NCBI RefSeq assembly: GCF_900095265.1
Contig: NZ_LT607657.1
Span: forward strand, 113,234 to 161,198
From: Janthinobacterium sp. UMAB-56
Lineage (GTDB): Bacteria > Pseudomonadota > Gammaproteobacteria > Burkholderiales > Burkholderiaceae_D
Length of the DNA stretch: 47,965 nucleotides
Direction of reading: 5' to 3'
The notes under the pieces are model-generated. The model saw only the letters and a list, made by a program, of their open reading frames with translations. It had not been told where the DNA came from and made no database searches. The number at the start of each line of letters is the position of its first letter. The first letter of the stretch is position 1. Made by a program: the position numbers and the translations under genes. This document shows, one piece after another, positions 31,854 to 39,826 of this stretch.

Positions 31854-33842
31854 ATGTTGAAACAGATAATGGCCGGCGCCGTGATGCTGGCGCTGGCCCA
31901 GCAGGCCGCTGGCAAGGAGGACGCGGATGCGGCGGCGCCGTTCGTGCTGGGCACGGTGACGGTGATTGGCCAGCGCGAGCAGGCAGGTCAGGCAGCGCAG
32001 CAGGCTGGCGCGCAAGTGAGCCGCGCCGAGATGCGCCGCTTCAACCGCGACAATGTGGGCGATGCCCTGAATCTGCTGTCCGGCGTGTCCTTGTCGACGA
32101 ATGCGCGCAATGAAAAAACCGTCACCGTTCGTGGCTTCGACTCTCGCCAGGTGCCGCTGTACATCGACGGCATTCCCGTCTACGTGCCGTATGACGGTTA
32201 TGTCGATTTTAACCGCTTCAGCACCGCCGACCTGGCCGCCATCCAGGTGGCCAAGGGCTATAGTTCCGTGGCGTATGGCGCCAATACCCTGGGCGGCGCC
32301 ATCAACCTGGTATCGCGCAAGCCGACCGCGCCGATGGAAGGCGATGCCAGGGTGGGATTCGGCTCGGGTGGCGAGCGCCAGGCGTCGGCCAACGTGGGCA
32401 TGAACCAGGGCCTGTGGTATCTGCAGGCAGGAGTCTCGTCTATCGACAGCGACGGCTTCCCCCTGTCGTCCGGTTTCCGCGCCACGGCCACGGAAGACGG
32501 CGGCATGCGCAACAACGCCTACCGCAAGGACCATAAACTGTCGTTCAAGGTGGGCTACACGCCCGGTGGCGGCGACGCGCAGTTTGGTGATGAATACGCA
32601 CTCAGCTACTACAAGCAGCATGGCGAAAAGGGCCAGCCGCCATCGACCCATCCCGTCGGCGCGCGCTATTGGCAGTGGCCGTACTGGAACAAGGAAAGCG
32701 TGTATATCGTCTCGCATACGCGTTTGGGCGAGGCCGAGCGCCTGAAACTGCGCCTGTACCACGACAGCTACGACAATGAAATCACGTCCTACACGAACGG
32801 CAGCTACAGCACCATCAAGAGCAGCGGCCAGGGCAGCGTCAGCGGCGGGCGCAGCATCTATAAGGACCGCACGAATGGCGGCGCGGTGGAACTCGAATCG
32901 TTCCGCCTGGCCGCGCACAGCCTGCGTTTTGTTGCCAGCTACAAGGCCGATGAGCATCAGGAACTCGACGCCAGGGGCCTGCGCACAACCTGGTACAAGG
33001 ATGCCCTGTGGACGCTGGGTGCGGAAGACGGCATCGCCCTCAACGCGGCGACGCAACTGTCGCTGGGCGTGTCGCGCAATGCATTGCGCCCGAACGCCGT
33101 CTACAGCGCCGGCAATGCGTATTCCTTGCCGGACAATCAATCGGCCACCGACCTGCAGGCAGGCCTGTTTCACAAGATCGGTCCTGATGCGCGCGTGTAC
33201 GCCACCGTGGCGCGCAAGTCGCGCCTGCCGACCCTGAAGGACCGCTATTCTCAGCGCCTTGGCACGTATATCGAAAACCCGGCCTTGCGCGCGGAAGAGG
33301 CGATGAATTATGAACTGGGGTATCAAGGAAACTCGCAGGGCGCCAAGGTGGAAGCAGCACTGTTCTACAGCGACGTGAAGGACAAGATCCAGAGCGTGGC
33401 GTATGTCTCGGGCGTGCGCGCGCAGATGCGCAACGCGGGCAGGGCGCACATCAGCGGCGTGGAACTGGGCTTGCGCGGCCGCATAGGCGCCTGGCTGGAG
33501 GTTGGCGGCAACTACACGCATACCAACATGAAAAATGTCAGCGACCGCGCCACGCGCCTGACGGACGTGCCGCGCCACAAACTGACGGCGCACGCCGTGC
33601 TGCACGCGGCGCGCCAGGTCGACGTGGTGGCCATCGCGGAAACGAACAGCGGGCGCTGGGTCTCGAACACTTTGGAACTTGGTGGTTTTACGACGCTGAA
33701 CCTGAAGGCCGTTTACCGCCCCTTGCCGGCCATGACCCTGGAAGCGGGCATGCACAACGTGGCTGACCGCAATTACGCGCTGGCTGACGGTTTCCCAAGC
33801 GCGGGCCGCACCTGGCTGGCCAATGCGCAGTACCAGTTCTGA
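31854..33842 (+). CDS. TonB-dependent outer-membrane receptor, probably molybdate-regulated
   Basis: A 662-residue outer-membrane receptor. A signal peptide of about 20 residues is followed by a short tail with a TonB-box-like LGTVTVIG, then the plug domain (DALNLLSGVSL, VRGFDSRQVPLYIDGIPV, GANTLGGAINLVSRKP). The beta barrel starts near residue 180 and ends in Phe (NAQYQF), as outer-membrane proteins require. There is no N-terminal signalling domain. Two ModE-like boxes precede it, and a secreted SUOX-fold protein gene follows 30 bp later. Family members import metal chelates, cobalamin or sugars. The regulation suggests the cargo is molybdate, tungstate or a molybdenum-binding ligand, pulled in at low molybdenum. 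That cargo is inference. Confidence 0.9.
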   Translation: MLKQIMAGAVMLALAQQAAGKEDADAAAPFVLGTVTVIGQREQAGQAAQQAGAQVSRAEMRRFNRDNVGDALNLLSGVSLSTNARNEKTVTVRGFDSRQVPLYIDGIPVYVPYDGYVDFNRFSTADLAAIQVAKGYSSVAYGANTLGGAINLVSRKPTAPMEGDARVGFGSGGERQASANVGMNQGLWYLQAGVSSIDSDGFPLSSGFRATATEDGGMRNNAYRKDHKLSFKVGYTPGGGDAQFGDEYALSYYKQHGEKGQPPSTHPVGARYWQWPYWNKESVYIVSHTRLGEAERLKLRLYHDSYDNEITSYTNGSYSTIKSSGQGSVSGGRSIYKDRTNGGAVELESFRLAAHSLRFVASYKADEHQELDARGLRTTWYKDALWTLGAEDGIALNAATQLSLGVSRNALRPNAVYSAGNAYSLPDNQSATDLQAGLFHKIGPDARVYATVARKSRLPTLKDRYSQRLGTYIENPALRAEEAMNYELGYQGNSQGAKVEAALFYSDVKDKIQSVAYVSGVRAQMRNAGRAHISGVELGLRGRIGAWLEVGGNYTHTNMKNVSDRATRLTDVPRHKLTAHAVLHAARQVDVVAIAETNSGRWVSNTLELGGFTTLNLKAVYRPLPAMTLEAGMHNVADRNYALADGFPSAGRTWLANAQYQF

Positions 33843-33872
33843 TTTTTTGACTGTTCAATGAAAGGACATAGC

Positions 33873-34412
33873 ATGTTTAAGAAAATAGCCGCCGTTTTGG
33901 CCGCGTCTGCGTTGCTTGTCGCGGCACCCGTGTGGTCTGCCGCTCCTTCGCCTGCGCGCGACAACATGAGTCACGCGCTCGCCGTGACGGGCATGCTGGA
34001 AACGCCCTTGACCCTGAAGGTGGCCGACCTGCGCCAGCTGCCGCCGGCGAATGGCGGAGAAATCGCCGTCACGCGCCAGAATGGCGACAGGGCCGAGACG
34101 ATCACCAGTTATCGTGGAGTGCGCCTGCGCGACATCCTCGACAAGGCGGTGCTCGATGCGCCTGGCCATAACGACGTCAAGAAGCTCGCCATCATCGCCA
34201 CGGCCACGGATGGTTATGCGGTGGTGTTTTCCTGGGGGGAGTTGTATAACGCGCCGGCCGGCGAGGGCGTGATTGTCTACTACGAAAAAAACGGCAAGGC
34301 GCTCGACGACAGCGATGGAGAGATCGCCCTCATCTCGGCGAAGGATATCCGCACCGGTCCGCGTCATGTGAAGTGGCTGAACGCCATCGAGGTGCGCAAG
34401 CTGGTGGACTGA
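33873..34412 (+). CDS. Secreted SUOX-fold (oxidoreductase molybdopterin-binding-like) protein without cysteine
   Basis: A 179-residue exported protein. A Sec-type signal, MFKKIAAVLAASALLVAAPVWSA, has no twin arginine. The mature part resembles the small domain annotated as molybdopterin-dependent oxidoreductase (SUOX fold): ITSYRGVRLRDILDKA, LAIIATATDGYAVVFSWGELYN and GPRHVKWLNAIEVRKL. Mature residues include no Cys at all, so the Mo-coordinating cysteine of sulfite oxidases is missing, and Sec export also argues against a folded molybdoenzyme. A binding or chaperone role for the ligand taken in by the receptor is more likely. The start at 33873 has AAAGGA six bases upstream. It is co-transcribed with the receptor and followed by a terminator. 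Confidence 0.8.
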   Translation: MFKKIAAVLAASALLVAAPVWSAAPSPARDNMSHALAVTGMLETPLTLKVADLRQLPPANGGEIAVTRQNGDRAETITSYRGVRLRDILDKAVLDAPGHNDVKKLAIIATATDGYAVVFSWGELYNAPAGEGVIVYYEKNGKALDDSDGEIALISAKDIRTGPRHVKWLNAIEVRKLVD

Positions 34413-34428
34413 TGTTGGGCTGCTGAGG

Positions 34429-34464
34429 AAAAACGCGCCGTGGAGCCATCCCTGGCGCGTTTTC
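34429..34464 (+). terminator. Rho-independent terminator
   Basis: AAACGCGCC (34431-34439) pairs with GGCGCGTTT (34454-34462), 14-nt loop, followed by a further T. It lies 17 bp past the SUOX-fold gene stop and closes the receptor operon. The stem is A-rich on the left and T-rich on the right, so it may also work for the opposite strand. Confidence 0.7.
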
Positions 34465-34596
34465 TGATGCCGCCAGCGCGGTTCGCATCGCCTGGCCCGC
34501 CACGTCAAACAATCCGCGTGCCGCTGGCGTCAAGCCCAACATGTGGATCGATGCGTGGATCATGCCGTCGAGCTATGATGTAGATAGTCACAGGGC

Positions 34597-34968
34597 TCAG
34601 GTTTTGACGTCGATCAGGCTGCCCAGGGCCTGGTCGGCTGCCTTGACGACATTCGCTGACAAATTAAAACCGGCCTTGTAGACCAGGTTGTCCGTCAGTT
34701 CGGACGCCAGGCCCACGCCGTTCGGCCGGCTTTCTGCCGCCTTGGCCGCATTCGCATTGGCGCCGCTGACGCTTTCGCTGGCGGCCAGCTTGCGCCCTTC
34801 GACGGAGAGCGTGACGCCCGTGCCGGCCGGGCTGGCTTCCTGGAACTTGGCCGATTGCGGCTGGAAGCCCGGCGTATTTGCATTCGCGATATTGTTGGCG
34901 GCCACATCCAGCGCACGCTGGTTGGCGGTCAGCCCCGAGGTACCGGTGGTGAGGGCGGATATGGACAT
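34597..34968 (-). CDS. Orphan flagellar rod/hook-like protein
   Basis: A 123-residue protein with the flagellar rod/hook signature at its N-terminus: ALDVAANNIANANTPGF after residue 18. The C-terminal heptad segment DNLVYKAGFNLSANVVKAADQALGSLIDV resembles that of FlgB/FlgC-type axial proteins. Both ends match the coiled-coil discontinuous terminal regions; the middle is variable and Ala/Gly/Ser rich. No other flagellar gene is nearby, unlike true flgB/flgC in the flg operon. It is probably a stand-alone axial-like protein; whether it is assembled in the rod is unknown. Confidence 0.8.
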   Translation of the reverse strand: MSISALTTGTSGLTANQRALDVAANNIANANTPGFQPQSAKFQEASPAGTGVTLSVEGRKLAASESVSGANANAAKAAESRPNGVGLASELTDNLVYKAGFNLSANVVKAADQALGSLIDVKT

Positions 34969-35245
34969 GGCGACTCCTTCAGAATGTGCCTATGTTACTC
35001 CTGTCAGCGGGGAAAATCACGCTGTGCGTGCGCTGCCCTCTTGCCAGCGTAGCAGCAGCTTGCCGTGCCAGCTGTATGCGCTCGATGAACGCCTCGTTTG
35101 GCCGGTCGCGAGCGCCGCCGGCGGCGCACAATAGGCCGCCGCGCACGATAGTTGTCGCCGAAACGGGGGATGGGCGAATATACTAGGGGAAAAGGGAGGC
35201 GTTGCGCTTCCCGTCTGCCCTTATCATCAGCGAGAATTCATCCTT

Positions 35246-36754
35246 ATGGCGTCATCCCCCGAAAACCTCAGCATGGCCGTGTTTTGCGACTTTGAAAACG
35301 TCGCGCTTGGCGTGCGAGATGCAAATTACGAAAAATTCGATATCAAGCCCATTCTCGAACGCTTGCTGCTGAAGGGCAGCATCGTTGTCAAGAAGGCATA
35401 TTGCGACTGGGACCGTTATAAAAGTTTCAAGGGCACCATGCATGAGGCGAACTTCGAACTGATCGAAATTCCCCACGTGCGCCAGTCGGGCAAGAATTCG
35501 GCCGACATCCGCCTGGTCGTCGATGCCCTGGACCTGTGCTACACCAAGGCCCACGTCAACACCTTCGTCATCATCAGTGGCGATTCCGACTTTTCGCCTC
35601 TCGTGTCGAAACTGCGCGAAAACGCCAAGCAGGTGATCGGCGTGGGCGTCAAACAGTCGACTTCCGACCTGCTGGTGGCGAACTGCGACGAATTCATTTT
35701 TTACGACGACCTGGTGCGCGAAAGCCGCCGTACGGCCGCCAAGCGCGATGCGCGCGAAAGCCCGGCTGCGGCTGCCAAGCGCTCGCCTGATGAAGAAATG
35801 CGCCGCAAGGAAAAATACGAGTCGCGCAAGACGGAAGCGATCGAGATGGCCGTCGAAACCTTCGATGCGCTGGTATCCGAACGGGGCGACAGCGGCAAGA
35901 TCTGGGCCTCGATGCTGAAAGAAGCGATCAAGCGCCGCAAGCCGGACTTCAGCGAATCGTATTACGGTTTCCGCACCTTCGGCAACCTGCTGGAAGAAGC
36001 GCAGACGCGCGGCTTGCTGGAATTTGGCCGCGATGAAAAATCGGGCGCCTATGTCTACCGCAGCAGCGCCCTGGTGGCCGTACCGGTTGCGGTGAACGCG
36101 GACGCCGCCCGCGAGGCAAGTGTCAGCAGCGAGACTGGCGCCACGGCGGAAGAGGGCAATCATCGCGAAGGTGGCAGCCGCCGCGATTCGCGCCGCAACG
36201 GACGTGGCGGCCGCAAGCAGAACGAGCAACGCCGTGGCGAAGCGCCACAGCCCTTCGTGCCGGTGGCCGACGCCGAAGCAGTCGTCGTCGAGCAGTATGT
36301 GCCGGTGTCGCAGCCGGAAGTGCAGCACGAGGAAGTCGAAGCCGTGGCCGAAGTGGTGGCCGAAGAAGGCAACGCCAAGCGCGGTTCGCGCCGCAATGGC
36401 CGTGGCGGCCGCAAGAATGGCGATGGCGGTCGCGAAGCGCGCGCCGAAACCGTCGACGTGGCGCCGGTAGTGGAAGCCATGCCAGCGCCTGAGCCGGTAG
36501 CCGAAGTGATAGTGGAAGCCGTCGCCGAAGCGAAGACTAAGGCCAAGCCGCGTACGCCGGCCCGCAAGACGGCAGCGGCGAAGAAGCCGGCCAGGAAGGC
36601 GGCAGATGTCGTGCTGGAAGCGGCGCCTGTCGTCGAAGCGGTACCGGTACCGTTGCCGGTGGATGTGGCTGTCGTGGTCGAAGAGCAGCCAGCCAAGGCG
36701 CCGCGCAAGACGCCGGCGCGCCGTCCCGCGCGCAAGAAGGCGGCAGAAGTTTGA
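35246..36754 (+). CDS. NYN-domain and LOTUS (OST-HTH) RNA-associated protein with RGG-like tail
   Basis: A 502-residue protein. Residues 8-155 form a NYN nuclease-like domain with Asp15 (FCDFEN), Asp87 (SADIRL) and Asp113/Asp115 (SGDSDFSPL), the acidic set for metal-dependent RNA cleavage. Residues about 190-275 are a LOTUS/OST-HTH module (AVETFDALVSERGDSGKIWASMLKEAIKRRKPDFSESYYG). The rest is low complexity: two SRRNGRGGRK-type basic blocks near 317 and 388, acidic Val/Glu stretches, and a Lys/Ala/Pro-rich end resembling histone-like tails. Such proteins (LabA/YaiI-like) are thought to bind or trim RNA. The ATG is at 35246. The neighbours are unrelated. Confidence 0.88.
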   Translation: MASSPENLSMAVFCDFENVALGVRDANYEKFDIKPILERLLLKGSIVVKKAYCDWDRYKSFKGTMHEANFELIEIPHVRQSGKNSADIRLVVDALDLCYTKAHVNTFVIISGDSDFSPLVSKLRENAKQVIGVGVKQSTSDLLVANCDEFIFYDDLVRESRRTAAKRDARESPAAAAKRSPDEEMRRKEKYESRKTEAIEMAVETFDALVSERGDSGKIWASMLKEAIKRRKPDFSESYYGFRTFGNLLEEAQTRGLLEFGRDEKSGAYVYRSSALVAVPVAVNADAAREASVSSETGATAEEGNHREGGSRRDSRRNGRGGRKQNEQRRGEAPQPFVPVADAEAVVVEQYVPVSQPEVQHEEVEAVAEVVAEEGNAKRGSRRNGRGGRKNGDGGREARAETVDVAPVVEAMPAPEPVAEVIVEAVAEAKTKAKPRTPARKTAAAKKPARKAADVVLEAAPVVEAVPVPLPVDVAVVVEEQPAKAPRKTPARRPARKKAAEV

Positions 36755-36839
36755 TTGACATCCGCAGTGGAAAGCCGGGGGCAGGCGTGACGGGTCTGAG
36801 CCCGGGGTTTTGCTGCGTCTCGATACGCCCGGCATAAGC

Positions 36840-37457
36840 ATGTACCACGGTGAACGCTTCAACAGCATTTCCCATACGGTGGGCGCCGCGCTGGCGGCCA
36901 TCGGTGGCGTCATCCTGATCGTCGTGGCGGCCCGCACGGGCGACGCCTGGAAAATCGTCAGCTGCAGCGTGTATGCGGCCATGCTGCTGACCTTGTACCT
37001 CACTTCCAGCCTGTACCACAGCGTGCGCGGCAAGGCCAAGGCCGTGCTGCAGCGGCTCGACCACTGCGCCATCTACCTGCTCATCGCGGGCACTTACACC
37101 CCCTTCATGCTGGTGACCCTGCGCGGTCCATGGGGGTGGTCGCTGTTCGGCGTCGTCTGGGGCCTGGCCCTGCTCGGCATCGTGCAGGAATATGTGTACG
37201 CGAAAGGCGCGCGCATCCTGTCGCTGGTGATTTACGTGGCCATGGGCTGGCTGATCGTCATCGGCATCAAGCCGCTGCTGGCGGCGCTCGAGTGGAACGG
37301 CTTCCTGTGGCTGGTGGCAGGCGGTCTGTGCTACACGGGCGGCATTGTTTTCTACGCCACCGATCACAAGCTGCGCCATGGCCACGGCATCTGGCATCTG
37401 TTCGTGCTGGCTGGCAGTAGCTGCCATTTTATCGCCATTTTGTTCTACGTTGCCTGA
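36840..37457 (+). CDS. Hemolysin III/PAQR family membrane protein
   Basis: A 205-residue protein with seven hydrophobic segments. Three motif sites of the PAQR/hemolysin-III class are kept: GERFNSISHTVGA at the start, SSLYHSVRGKAKAVLQRLDHCAIYLLIAGTYTP in the middle, and GIWHLFVLAGSSCHF at the end, which contribute His residues for a metal site. Despite the name, the role is probably membrane homeostasis, not lysis. ATG 36840 is chosen because conserved sequence begins right there; an upstream TTG extends it by ten residues. Confidence 0.87.
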   Translation: MYHGERFNSISHTVGAALAAIGGVILIVVAARTGDAWKIVSCSVYAAMLLTLYLTSSLYHSVRGKAKAVLQRLDHCAIYLLIAGTYTPFMLVTLRGPWGWSLFGVVWGLALLGIVQEYVYAKGARILSLVIYVAMGWLIVIGIKPLLAALEWNGFLWLVAGGLCYTGGIVFYATDHKLRHGHGIWHLFVLAGSSCHFIAILFYVA

Positions 37458-37537
37458 CGTTGGTCCCTGTCCTCACTGTTGCTGTGATTCCATTATAATG
37501 GCGCGATATGTGAAACACGGGCAATAGTAAGGCTAGC

Positions 37538-38419
37538 ATGGATATCAACTCGGACGACCTGAAAATCTTCGTCACCGTCATCGACAGCGGCACCCTGAGC
37601 GCGGCTGCCGTGCACCTGGGGCAAACCACCTCGGGCGTCAGCCGCGCCCTGTCGCGCCTGGAAGACAAGCTGGCCACGTCGCTGCTGACGCGCACCACGC
37701 GGCGCATGGAACTGACGGAAGAGGGGCAGCTATTCCTGGACAAGGCGCGCGCCATCCTCGCCTCGATGGAAGACGTGGAAGAGTCGATCCGTATCCGCCG
37801 TCAGAAGCCGGCCGGGCGGCTGTCCGTCGATGCCGCCTCGCCCTTCATGCTCCATTGCGTGGTGCCCCACGTGGCGGAGTTTCGCGCCATGTACCCGGAG
37901 ATCCGCCTGGAGCTGACCAGCAACGACCAGATCGCCGACCTGCTCGAGCACCGCACCGATATCGCCATCCGTATCGGCGCCCTGGTCGATTCGACCCTGC
38001 ATGCGCGCCCTCTGAGCGCCAGCCCGCTGCACGTGCTGGCCACGCCAGCCTACCTGGCGCGCCACGGCACACCTGCCACGCCGGAAGCGCTGTCCGGCCA
38101 TGCGCTGCTGGGCTTTGCCCAGTACGACCTGGGCAACCAATGGCCGCTGCGCCATGAAGCGGGCAACAGCCTGCAAATCGTGCCCGCGCTGGCCGCCTCC
38201 AGCGGCGAAACGCTGCGCCAGCTGGCCTTGCACGACCAGGGCATCGTCTGCCTGTCCGACTTCATGACGAAGGACGACATCGCCGCCGGCCGCCTGGTGC
38301 AGGTGCTGCAGCCGTTTTATACAGGCTACCGCCAGCAGATCCACGCCGTCTACTACCGCAACACGCAACTGGCGCAGCGCATCAGTTGTTTCCTTGAATT
38401 TTTGCAGCGGAAGCTATAG
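37538..38419 (+). CDS. LysR-family transcriptional regulator
   Basis: A 293-residue LysR regulator. The N-terminal helix-turn-helix (LKIFVTVIDSGTLSAAAVHLGQTTSGVSRALSRLEDKL) is followed by the two-lobed effector domain (RLSVDAASPFMLHCVVPHVAEFRAMYPEIRLEL onward). A TATAAT at 37494-37499 could be its -10. No divergent target gene is visible, because the upstream gene faces the same way, so the regulon is unknown. It is 14 bp ahead of the small zinc-ribbon gene. Confidence 0.92.
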   Translation: MDINSDDLKIFVTVIDSGTLSAAAVHLGQTTSGVSRALSRLEDKLATSLLTRTTRRMELTEEGQLFLDKARAILASMEDVEESIRIRRQKPAGRLSVDAASPFMLHCVVPHVAEFRAMYPEIRLELTSNDQIADLLEHRTDIAIRIGALVDSTLHARPLSASPLHVLATPAYLARHGTPATPEALSGHALLGFAQYDLGNQWPLRHEAGNSLQIVPALAASSGETLRQLALHDQGIVCLSDFMTKDDIAAGRLVQVLQPFYTGYRQQIHAVYYRNTQLAQRISCFLEFLQRKL

Positions 38420-38433
38420 CCGTGGAGACCTTC

Positions 38434-38679
38434 ATGCAGTGTCCGACTTGCGGCGAGTATGGCGACCTGCTGCACGCAACCATCCGCAAAACGGGGCAGC
38501 AGGTGATCGTCTGCTCGGAGTGCGATTTGCTGTGGGCGCATCCGGAGACGCGCCTCACGGCAGACAACATGCTTGATGTCGGCACGTTTCTCAGCGAGTC
38601 AGGACTGCAAGGTGACTGGAATGAGCTCGAGATCGTGGAGAGATTGCCAGTGCCAGCAATTCCTGAAATAAAACCGTAG
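38434..38679 (+). CDS. Small zinc-ribbon protein of unknown function
   Basis: An 81-residue protein with CPTC (residues 3-6) and CSEC (about 28-31), a typical C-x-x-C...C-x-x-C zinc ribbon. It ends in an acidic tail. The start at 38434 has GGAG six bases upstream. No function can be read; it could be an adaptor or a small regulator. It follows the LysR gene closely and may be co-transcribed. Confidence 0.65.
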   Translation: MQCPTCGEYGDLLHATIRKTGQQVIVCSECDLLWAHPETRLTADNMLDVGTFLSESGLQGDWNELEIVERLPVPAIPEIKP

Positions 38680-38758
38680 TGCCTCGCGTGAGAAAGTGTG
38701 TATTTTTTATCATGCAAGCCATGTTAGCATGTTGCGAATTAAAATATTGCCAAAAAAT

Positions 38759-39811
38759 ATGCACAAACATTTTGCCCTGATCGGCTTGTTATACTTGTCC
38801 AGCGCCGGCGCCGCCAGCGTCTACTATGCGGGCAAGGCGGACTGCCGCGTTGTCGAGCATGCGCGGGTGAGCGGGCACGCAGCCTACTGGAGTGGCGCTT
38901 GCATTGATGGCTATGCCAGCGGACCTGGTGCTTTGCAGTGGAGCAAGGACGGCAAGGCAACGGAACGTTATGAAGGAACGCTGAGCAAGGGCGTGCCTGA
39001 GGGCGCAGGCATTGCTCAGTGGGCGGACGGCAGCTTGCATGAAGGGAACTACCGGGATGGCATGCTGCAGGGCGCTGGTGTAGTGATCTTTAAAGATGGG
39101 GAAAAACTGGAAGGCAATTTCGAGCAGGACAAGCCAATAGGCAATGTCAGGTTTGGCTCTCCGGGTGACGATCAGTATGAGGGCGGCTGGCAAAATGGTC
39201 CGGAAGGCCACGGTACCATGACGTTTTTTATGGGCGGCGCCTATCGTGGGCAATGGCGCGAAGGACGACCGTTTGGTGACGGTGAGATCTTGTATCCCAA
39301 CGGACTCGTACTGAAGGGGCGTTTCAATGGTAGCTTCCATCTGACGGCGCTGCCGAAATTGCCTGATGCACCCAATGTGTACACCATCAAGGAACAAAAT
39401 GCGGCGCTTGGCTCGAACATTCGTAGAATTGCCTCCGGGGGCTTTGACGTCCCCCCGGAAAAGCCATACGCCCAGTTGACGCCGGAGCAGCAGCAGCGCG
39501 TGAAAAAACACTACGCAGTTTTGCAGGATGATGATGCGCCGCCGTATCCGGAAAAAGGCATACTGGAACTATCGCGGGCCTTACAAAGCCTGATCTCGTA
39601 CAAGGATGCTATCGGCGAGCTGCACGTCAATGTCAGTGTCGATGAACAGGGCATGGCTCAGAATGTCACCCTGATGAAAAGCCCGGACAGCGAGTCCGGC
39701 AAGCTGGCGGCTGCCATGTTCATGCATCTCCGGTTTACACCGGGCCGTTGCGCAGGCCAGCCCTGCGCGATGGTAGTACCGTTCAGATTTACGCTCAGAT
39801 ACAAGAAATAG
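38759..39811 (+). CDS. Secreted MORN-repeat protein with TonB-C-like C-terminus
   Basis: A 350-residue exported protein. The signal MHKHFALIGLLYLSSAGAAS precedes about five MORN repeats at residues 70-200 (YEGTLSKGVPEGAGIAQWADG, GNYRDGMLQGAGVVIFKDG, YEGGWQNGPEGHGTMTFFMGG, and others). The last 65 residues (IGELHVNVSVDEQGMAQNVTLMKSPDSESG...MHLRFTPGRCAGQPCAMVVPFRFTLRY) resemble the TonB C-terminal/energy-transducer fold. The combination suggests an envelope scaffold binding peptidoglycan, lipid or a receptor. There is no clear ribosome site, and the region upstream is AT-rich. Confidence 0.75.
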   Translation: MHKHFALIGLLYLSSAGAASVYYAGKADCRVVEHARVSGHAAYWSGACIDGYASGPGALQWSKDGKATERYEGTLSKGVPEGAGIAQWADGSLHEGNYRDGMLQGAGVVIFKDGEKLEGNFEQDKPIGNVRFGSPGDDQYEGGWQNGPEGHGTMTFFMGGAYRGQWREGRPFGDGEILYPNGLVLKGRFNGSFHLTALPKLPDAPNVYTIKEQNAALGSNIRRIASGGFDVPPEKPYAQLTPEQQQRVKKHYAVLQDDDAPPYPEKGILELSRALQSLISYKDAIGELHVNVSVDEQGMAQNVTLMKSPDSESGKLAAAMFMHLRFTPGRCAGQPCAMVVPFRFTLRYKK

Positions 39812-39826
39812 CACGCCGGCCTGTCT

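Noticed and set aside
31743..33755. 670-residue open frame on the minus strand across the TonB receptor gene
   Set aside because: It lies fully antisense to a clearly recognisable receptor, has no family features, is His/Arg/Ala-rich as expected for the complement of high-GC coding DNA, and has no ribosome site.
35252..37072. 606-residue minus-strand frame across the NYN gene
   Set aside because: The repetitive coding sequence of the plus-strand tail creates it; there is no conserved motif.
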